64,000 nt of DNA from Filosporella fistucella (lineage: Eukaryota; Ascomycota; Leotiomycetes; Helotiales). Made by a program: the position numbers and the translations under genes. The DNA lies in assembly GCA_030077755.1 (NCBI GenBank), contig JAQJZZ010000014.1, forward strand, positions 3,472,001 to 3,536,000, written 5' to 3'. Below the pieces are notes generated by a model. The model made no database searches and was not told where the DNA came from. It worked only from the letters and a program-made list of their open reading frames with translations. Below are positions 57,880 to 64,000 of the stretch, in pieces; positions within the stretch are counted from its first letter, which is position 1; each line of letters opens with the position of its first letter.

Positions 57880-59549
57880 CTACTTCAGCTCCACAGCCTC
57901 GATCCTAGCTGCTTTCAGCCACCCTAAATCCCCAGCACTTGTAGCCTTCTGAATATTGTATATTTCATCAATAAGAGCAGGAACAAAGGTCCCTGGCCCC
58001 TTGACATCGCCTCTAATAGCAGCAATCTCAGCAGCAATCTCATAGTGAAGTAATCCAGCCATAGCAGTTAGAAGCTTATCTTCCCGGAAGACAGCTAGCA
58101 TGATGGAGATCGTAGTTCCCAGGACACACCCACTTCCCGTGATTCTGCCAAGCAATTCATGACCATTCTTAATGGCAAATGTACGCTGTCCGTCGCTGAT
58201 GAAATCTGTAGCTCCGGTCATGACAACTACGTTTCGTTCTCTGGCAGCCAAATCCCGGACCAAGGTAGCTTTCTCAAGATCTGTTGAAGTACTTGCACCA
58301 CTATCCACTCCACGTTGTTGAACGACGGTCCCGAATACTGTCTTAATTTCTCCCTCGTTGCCTTTGATCACGTCAAAGTATCCAGTGGCAAGTAAAGTTT
58401 TCACAGCAGATCTCCGGACGGCTGTTGCGCCACCTCCTACCGGATCGAAGACAACTGGACCGCCTACCAGGTTATACGCTTTCAACGCTTTTTGATAGTT
58501 CAACAAACCATCTGGAGTGACTGTCCCCATATTGATGACTAGTGAGCCACCAAGCTTACTAAGATCTGCTGCTTCCTCGCCATAGTTTGCCATGATGGGA
58601 GAGCCACCAACAGCAAGAGCTATATTTGCAGCAAAGTTTTGGACAACCAGGTTTGTCATATTGTGAGATAAGGGAGTCTTTTCTCCAACTGCTTTGATTA
58701 CCGCTGGAATCTGGTCAATGAGGCCTTGAACATCGACTTTCTTCCCGGTATTACTCAAAGAGGATACAGCAAACGGCGGGGGTGTCTTCACTAGCTTCAA
58801 AAGCTCTCCCGCTGCTTCTTTTGGATCCTTCGCCGCTATGATTGCACTTACAATTGCCACACCATCCAAACTTTTCTGCGGGTCTGAAGATTGAAAAAGT
58901 ACACGTTGAACGGTCGATGCGTTGATGCCTCCGATGGATACTGTCCGGACGTGTTTTCCTTCTTCTACAATGGCATGCAGGATCTCCTTTGTCCCGGCAG
59001 TGCCAATGATATCTTTTGTGTTCGTTTTTCTGCTTCATCTCAGCCAACGAATCATATCCCTCAGAGAGGACGCTCACGTTGCTGTTGCAAACATGGTACC
59101 AATACCTAGATAATTTGCCCCATCTCGACACGCTGTCAGCGCTTCTTCAATCGAAGCTGTAGTCACGCCGATGATTGCATCTTTCCCAAGAAGCCTTCTG
59201 ACTGTAGGGAGATCTACTGCAGTCAACATACTGGTGGAAGGACCCGGAGCACCTCAAGCATACCAAGGTCATCTTGACCTATGTGCACACCCTCACAGCC
59301 AACAGCCAGAGCCACATCGATTCGGTCATTTATTAGTAAAGGCACATTGTATTTCCTTGTGACTGTATGCAACTTCCGTGCTGTCGCAACAAGATTTCCA
59401 GTATCACTGACTTTGTCTCGGTACTGAACGATCGTCACACCACCTTGTAGTGCTTTCTCCACAACTTCCACAAGATCTTTGTCGCCTAGGATCGCAGGAG
59501 TCGAGTCTGTCACCAGGTACAGGGAGTAATCCACGTCACCGGACTTCAT
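57880..59549 (-). CDS. THI6: Bifunctional thiamine phosphate synthase / hydroxyethylthiazole kinase
   Basis: Three exons on the complement, 59264-59549, 59078-59216 and 57880-59029 (introns 47 and 48 bp), give 524 aa. The N-terminal thiamine-phosphate synthase domain (about 8-240) starts YSLYLVTDS and has GGVTIVQYRDK, INDRIDVA, GVHIGQDD, YLGIGTMFATATKT and SIGGINAS. The C-terminal ThiM-type kinase (about 245-524) has HNMTNLVVQNFAAN, the FDPVGGGA motif and the GSGCVLG loop with Cys443. Together they couple HMP-PP with thiazole phosphate and phosphorylate the thiazole. Both fusion order and length match fungal THI6. The second exon acceptor was the one that avoids an early TGA. The frame is also open for 43 codons upstream (see findings). 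Confidence 0.94.
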
Positions 59550-60704
59550 ATTGCAGATGAGACAGGTATTTTCTTGCTCTCGAGGATCAGACTGTTTCGG
59601 CTTGAAGCGAAGCTTTTCTTCTTGAGATTTCTCCGCGACGCCGGCAGTGCTGTTTGGAGCCTTGAAGCTATATGGTTACTGATATATTCTCATAGTCTAA
59701 AAACACAGGGAGAAAGTACACAGATATGGACATTCTGGAACTGAAGAGCAAGTGCCACAGTTACAACTACATGGGCAAGTATCTGCGCGAAGGCAATTTG
59801 CGTATAAGAAATACACCCAGAGAAGAACAGTCTTACTAGTGAAGATGGAAGGCTTCCTTCTCACCAAAGACTTCAAGACAATTCCCAAACTCCCTTCCAC
59901 TTCTGATTCTTAATCACGTGGAATTGCAAATTCAACCTAGAACCTGGAAGTTCAGGTTTAGGTTTGAACGGAGGTCAATGACTGGTGACCTAAAGTTCGA
60001 TGTGTATGAGCGGTCGGAATAGTGTTAAAGCCGCCTTTGTCGAAGAATTATGAAACGTACAGCACCAAGCTAAGAAGAACGTCGATAACCTCAAATAATT
60101 CTTCCAGGATTCTTTGTTGTATGCATTACATACAGACGGGTATGCACATCAGATCGCTGGTACCAGAAAACGTTTGAGGAAGCCAGCACGGAACGCCGGC
60201 CACTGCCAGAAGCGAACAGCTAACCCTTTGCGGAAACGGCTGCAAGATTTCCTAGGTTGACACGATTTCAGTCATCAAAGTGGAACTTCCTTCTTCCTTT
60301 CTTCCTTCTTCTTCAACAACTCTATTCAAACAGGACTTCGACCACAAGACCTGCAACTTCAATCTTCTCTGCGCTCTTCCCCAAGAACTATTGTTCTCAC
60401 TCTTTGACAATAAAGCCACCGATCCATCGTGCAAATTTCCAAGGCGACTCAAAACCTTGCCCCTCACTGATTCGAATCGGCTGGTCATTCTCGACAGCGC
60501 CTTAGTAAAGGAAGATTTCTTCCACAACCTCATCAACAAAGCCATCAGCCTGACAACTGATACATCTGCGTTATATGTATCTCACACCCAACGCCAACGA
60601 CCTTAGACACCAGCCGCCTCTCGAGCTGCAACCATTTCGCATACCGCGGAAACCTTGTAGCCCCTACTTCAGTAGCAACGGCTAATACACATCATCATCG
60701 ACGA

Positions 60705-60716
60705 ATGTCGCGTTAG
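60705..60716 (+). promoter_or_regulatory. Minimal upstream ORF before eIF5 (3 codons)
   Basis: ATG TCG CGT TAG at 60705-60716; C at -3 gives weak context. It functions only if transcription starts upstream of it, which the sequence does not show. Confidence 0.4.
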
Positions 60717-60778
60717 AAATCAACAAAATCAAATCTCCTTCGGCTCTCCTTTCGCTCCCTCCTAGCTACCTCATCTGC

Positions 60779-60829
60779 ATGTCATATGCCGCATTGCCTC
60801 GTCGACTAACGGTCCAAGTCTTTCCCTGA
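60779..60829 (+). promoter_or_regulatory. Upstream ORF before eIF5 (16 aa) with weak start context
   Basis: A 16-codon frame (MSYAALPRRLTVQVFP) ends 43 nt before the eIF5 ATG. T at -3 and T at +4 give poor context. A second overlapping uORF, ATG 60786 to TAA 60809 (7 aa), also has C at -3. By contrast the main ATG has A at -3 and G at +4. Confidence 0.5.
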
Positions 60830-60872
60830 TCCATCATCCAAATTCGAAGTTATTTCCACATAAATCGCAATC

Positions 60873-62190
60873 ATGGCGACTATCAATATTCGCAGCGATG
60901 TGAAGGATCCCTTCTATCGTTACAAGATGGAGAGACTCCAGTCTAAGATCGAAGGCAAGGGCAACGGTATCAAGACTGTCATTGTCAATCTCAGCAGTGT
61001 TGCGGCATCACTCGCACGCCCTGGTGCTTATGTTATCAAATACTTTGGTTTCGAACTGGGTGCTCAAACCAACACAAACCCTGCTGATGATCGTTGGATT
61101 ATCAACGGTGCCCACGAAGCCTCCAAACTTCAAGACTACCTCGATGGTTTCATCAACAAGTTCGTTCTCTGCAAGAAGTGCAAGAACCCTGAGACCGATG
61201 TAGTCATCAAGGATGGCCGTATTGTTCTTGATTGCAAGGCTTGTGGTCAACGTTCCGATGTCGACCTTCGCCTCAAACTGAGTGGTTTCATTCTCAAGAA
61301 CCAACCAAAGAAGGGCAAGAAAGACAAGTCTGAAAAGAAGGCTGCTCGAAAGGCTAAGCAACAAAATGGGAATGCTGATACCGAGGAGAACGGACAAAAC
61401 ACACCGCCTGATGACAACTCCGAGAATGGATCCAACGACAATGGAGATGTCGGAAATGAGGTCGGCAGTGATGACGAGTTCATCCGTCAAGCTGAGGAAA
61501 TCGAGCAAACACACGAAGTCAAGGATGACGAGTGGACTGTTGACATGTCTCCAGATGCTGTCCGTGCTCGTCAGCAACAGCTTCCTGATGACCTCAAGCA
61601 GAAACTCGTCCTCGGAGAAGATGACGAGGAAGGTGAAGGTGGTGGAAATTCTGCCTATGACCAACTCGGCAACTGGGTCACCAATGAGGCCGAGACCAAG
61701 GGAAGTGTTGAAAAGGTTGATGATGTTGCTATCTACGTCAAAGCAAAGGAGCTGGGTATTGAGTCTAAGCACCGCACCCTCCTTGTTTTGGTTCAATGTA
61801 TCTTTGATGACAACATTGTCAAGCAAATTCCAAAGCGTGCTCCTATGCTCAAGAATGTAAGCTTAAAAACTAGCAGCTTTTGGGGAATAATTCTAACAGA
61901 TATATTAGTTGGTCACATCTGAGAAGCATCAAAAGGCTCTCCTTGGTGGGATTGAACGATTCATTGGTCTTCGTGGACAGAAGAATGCCAAATTTTACGA
62001 TTTGACTTCCGCCATTCTTCTCGCTCTCTACAACGACGACATTCTTCCCGAGGATGTTATAACCACGTGGGGAAGCAAGGCCAGCAAGAAATATATTGAT
62101 CTTCCCACCAGCAAGAAGGTCCGCAAGTCTGCCGAAACTTTCCTCAAATGGCTTGCTGAGGCGGAGAGCGATGATGAAGATTCTGAGTAG
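60873..62190 (+). CDS. TIF5: Translation initiation factor eIF5
   Basis: Two exons, 60873-61856 and 61909-62190 (52-bp intron), give 421 aa. The N-terminal GAP domain starts [19 protein letters not shown]; Arg16 corresponds to the catalytic Arg15 of other eIF5 proteins. Zinc-binding Cys are 100, 103, 121 and 124 (CKKC and CKAC). A charged Lys- and Asp/Glu-rich linker spans 155-255. The W2/HEAT domain (about 260-415) ends in the aromatic/acidic box [13 protein letters not shown]. It triggers GTP hydrolysis by eIF2 on start-codon recognition and bridges eIF2beta, eIF3c and eIF1. An alternative acceptor 11 nt upstream would give a stop, so the chosen junction is secure. Confidence 0.96.
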
Positions 62191-62543
62191 TCTCGTTTCC
62201 AAGATTGAATATCTGCGTCTTTCAGTACAAGTCGTAGTCGGAGGTGTCCTATATTATAGATGTCTGGTTGAGTTTGCTTGGCTGGTATTCTTATGTGGAC
62301 TTGAGGGGGTTAGATGGATTGCTTGTGGTAGAGTGCTGTTTGTGATCGCTGCCTTTTTAAAACTCAACTCTAGCATGGTTTTGCAAAAGTGTTTTGGTCC
62401 TTGAGCTTAATGAATTACTTTGCTCTTACCTATGCTGTCCAAATGAATATTGAACTTGAACGCAAAAATTCCCCCTCCACCTGAACGCGTACCAACGCAT
62501 GTTCACAGCAGCAATTTATTACCTAAGAACTCTAATTTCCTGC
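62191..62543. other. Gap between convergent genes
   Basis: 353 bp between the 3' ends of the eIF5 and TTI1 genes; nothing recognised. Confidence 0.6.
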
Positions 62544-64000
62544 TTATTGTGCCTTGCTCTTCAGTGAAACTGGCAAAGTAGCAAATTTGTACCCTTCCAT
62601 GGCCGGAACTTTGAGCGGTTTGTTCTTCCCTGCTACTTGCATGACCAACCACACAGCATGAGAATTAATTGCCTCCATCACCTCCCTAACTTCCTGCCTC
62701 TCCCAAACCAGTTCTCCTAAAACATCCAGGACATCATCAAACATCTGGTCCTCGATCCGTACGTATCCCACGATAGCAACTAGGAACCTCGCAATAGCCT
62801 CCCATACTTGGTTGTTTTGGCTGTACACTCCTCTCCCTCCCTTTCCTTTCTTCTCGCTCGCTACCTTTCCCTTGGCTTGTCTACTCATGCGCATAATCTC
62901 CTTCCATTCAGTGACTATTCTCGTTGAAAGGAAATCGCCTGCACATCGGCATAATTCAGAGACTGTGTCGCAAGCTGCGATCACCACGAAAGGTTCAATG
63001 TCGTACAGACGTTGTATGACAACAGGCCAGATGTCGTTTATTAGTGGTAGGAAGTCGTTTTCGGATAAAAAAAGTGCCTGGGCTGATGTCCTGATGAGAT
63101 TGAGGAGCTTAGACCGAAGGACTGGAGAAGAAGATGTGAGGTAGTGTTGCGAGAGGCGAGTTATTGATTGCAGCATGTTGTAGGTTTTTGTTGGAGGCAG
63201 TTTTTCAATTTCGAGATTTTCTGGTTCCGGTTCTGGGTCAGCATCATCTGCTTCTTCTCGAGCAGCATCTGCTTCGTCCAATAAAGTTTTGGCTGATTTC
63301 CATGGTTCATGTGGAAAGTCTTCATGAAGCAGAGCTTCATCTTCTGCCTTCTTCGTCTGCTCTGCAACAATGAAATCTATGATATTCTCTATTAAGATCT
63401 CAGAGGGTTTTGATTTCTTATGATTGACGATTGGTGCGCCTTCAATTTGTAACTTGTCCGATTTTGACCCGACAGAGACGATTTCTCCAAGGACTGAGAA
63501 GAGAACTTCAACAAGGCGGTGGTAGCCATGGAAGTTGTCAAGAGCAGCGAATATGGAGTCCACGACGTCGTCCAAATACAATAACAATGATGGTCCGGTA
63601 AGTCGAATCATCATGACCAGCACTTGCGGAGCTTGTGGCGAGATGTCGAATGTATTGAGACGTAGCGAGATGGCATTTACCATGTAGTCTACGTTGTCCA
63701 CTATAAGTTCACTAGCATTTGCGTAGCCACACGATTTAGATATGATATTCAGACTCGTGATGGCATGCTCTCGGAGTTGTGAATTTGATGACCCGAGCAA
63801 TTGGGCGATGGGGTATAGAGCGTCTACCAACTCCGTTCGGAAGCCTTCCTTCATGTGCTGAGCAGTTTCTGCCATCACTTCCAATGCGATAGCTTGCATT
63901 CGCCAGTCGGATATACTGTCATCCGGACTCACAAGAACATTTAGGGAATAAGAAAAAAGCTCTTGATTGACAGATTCTTGCTCATCGGACAAAGTCATGG
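62544..64000 (-). CDS. TTI1: TTI1-like HEAT-repeat protein, C-terminal part (cut by window edge)
   Basis: The complement of 62544-64000 is open throughout and ends at TAA 62544; the 5' part lies beyond the right edge. Visible are 484 residues from an internal Met at 63998. It is an alpha-helical HEAT-type solenoid with conserved TTI1 blocks: SITRLSQHYLTSSSPVLRSKLL, FLPLINDIWPVV, RLYDIEPFVVIAA, and an acidic insert (EADDADPEPEPENLE). TTI1 with TEL2 and TTI2 forms the TTT chaperone complex that stabilises PIKK kinases such as TOR, ATM and ATR. Full TTI1 is about 1,000-1,200 aa, so well over half of the gene is missing. Confidence 0.85.
   Translation of the reverse strand, partial: MTLSDEQESVNQELFSYSLNVLVSPDDSISDWRMQAIALEVMAETAQHMKEGFRTELVDALYPIAQLLGSSNSQLREHAITSLNIISKSCGYANASELIVDNVDYMVNAISLRLNTFDISPQAPQVLVMMIRLTGPSLLLYLDDVVDSIFAALDNFHGYHRLVEVLFSVLGEIVSVGSKSDKLQIEGAPIVNHKKSKPSEILIENIIDFIVAEQTKKAEDEALLHEDFPHEPWKSAKTLLDEADAAREEADDADPEPEPENLEIEKLPPTKTYNMLQSITRLSQHYLTSSSPVLRSKLLNLIRTSAQALFLSENDFLPLINDIWPVVIQRLYDIEPFVVIAACDTVSELCRCAGDFLSTRIVTEWKEIMRMSRQAKGKVASEKKGKGGRGVYSQNNQVWEAIARFLVAIVGYVRIEDQMFDDVLDVLGELVWERQEVREVMEAINSHAVWLVMQVAGKNKPLKVPAMEGYKFATLPVSLKSKAQ

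Larger units (their letters stand above)
59550..60872. promoter_or_regulatory. Divergent region between THI6 and the eIF5 gene
   Basis: 1.3 kb between outward-facing genes. The eIF5 side (60250-60870) is C/T-rich and has several short upstream reading frames, listed separately. I saw no TPP-riboswitch-like arrangement on the THI6 side, which shows an open frame in phase with THI6. Confidence 0.5.

Noticed and set aside
59550..60000. Thiamine pyrophosphate riboswitch upstream of THI6
   Set aside because: I looked for the paired conserved sensor motifs on the - strand and did not find a convincing arrangement.
60280..60606. 109-codon + strand frame upstream of eIF5
   Set aside because: It begins with GTG, lies in a C/T-rich leader region and has no recognisable content.

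Overview
This window is nuclear DNA of a filamentous ascomycete (Pezizomycotina). Genes lie on both strands. Most are interrupted by short GT-AG introns of about 44-70 bp with CTAAC/CTRAC-like branch sites. Several families are fungal-typical: a Pth11-like rhodopsin-domain membrane protein, a KRE9/KNH1 cell-wall protein, an ankyrin-DHHC palmitoyltransferase of the AKR1 type, a bifunctional THI6, and a DUF3431 protein. Codon use and gene style would fit Leotiomycetes, but that placement is a guess. Gene models were built by hand from reading frames and splice sites; every multi-exon model given as real closes in frame.

Layout. 0-4 kb holds the first exon of a probable mitochondrial protein running off the left edge, an MPP6-like exosome cofactor carrying an added zinc knuckle, a four-TM membrane protein and a TXNDC17-like thioredoxin. 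4-21 kb is an accessory-looking stretch with long gene-poor gaps: a Ser/Thr-rich GPI-type surface protein, a decayed reading frame, a CmcJ/NvfI-family oxidoreductase, a C2H2 zinc-finger protein, the Pth11-like receptor, a secreted ester hydrolase, a SAM methyltransferase and an epoxide hydrolase. This reads like a set of tailoring enzymes with a regulator and a receptor but no backbone synthase in view.

23-38 kb is mostly housekeeping: nuclear ATP synthase subunit 9, AKR1, the SRP receptor beta subunit (divergent from AKR1), cystathionine beta-synthase (divergent from the KRE9/KNH1 gene), a prolidase-type aminopeptidase and a Pho80-like cyclin. A gap of about 5.4 kb follows, broken only by one small secreted-protein candidate at its right end. 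At 44-49 kb a ThDP-dependent enzyme and a 2,3-butanediol-dehydrogenase-like enzyme are divergently transcribed and may form an acetoin/acetolactate module; a basic, low-complexity fungal protein lies next to them. Another gap of about 4.7 kb precedes the last block (54.7-64 kb): a DUF3431 protein, an isochorismatase-family hydrolase, THI6 (thiamine synthesis), eIF5, and the 3' part of TTI1 of the TTT complex, cut by the right edge.

I see no tRNA, rRNA, CRISPR, intact transposon or virus. I do not claim a clearly new system. The observations most worth checking are the MPP6-zinc-knuckle protein, weak-context upstream ORFs before eIF5, a possible dual-targeted prolidase, the tailoring-gene patch, and the duplicated R-x-x-S-F motif in the cyclin.
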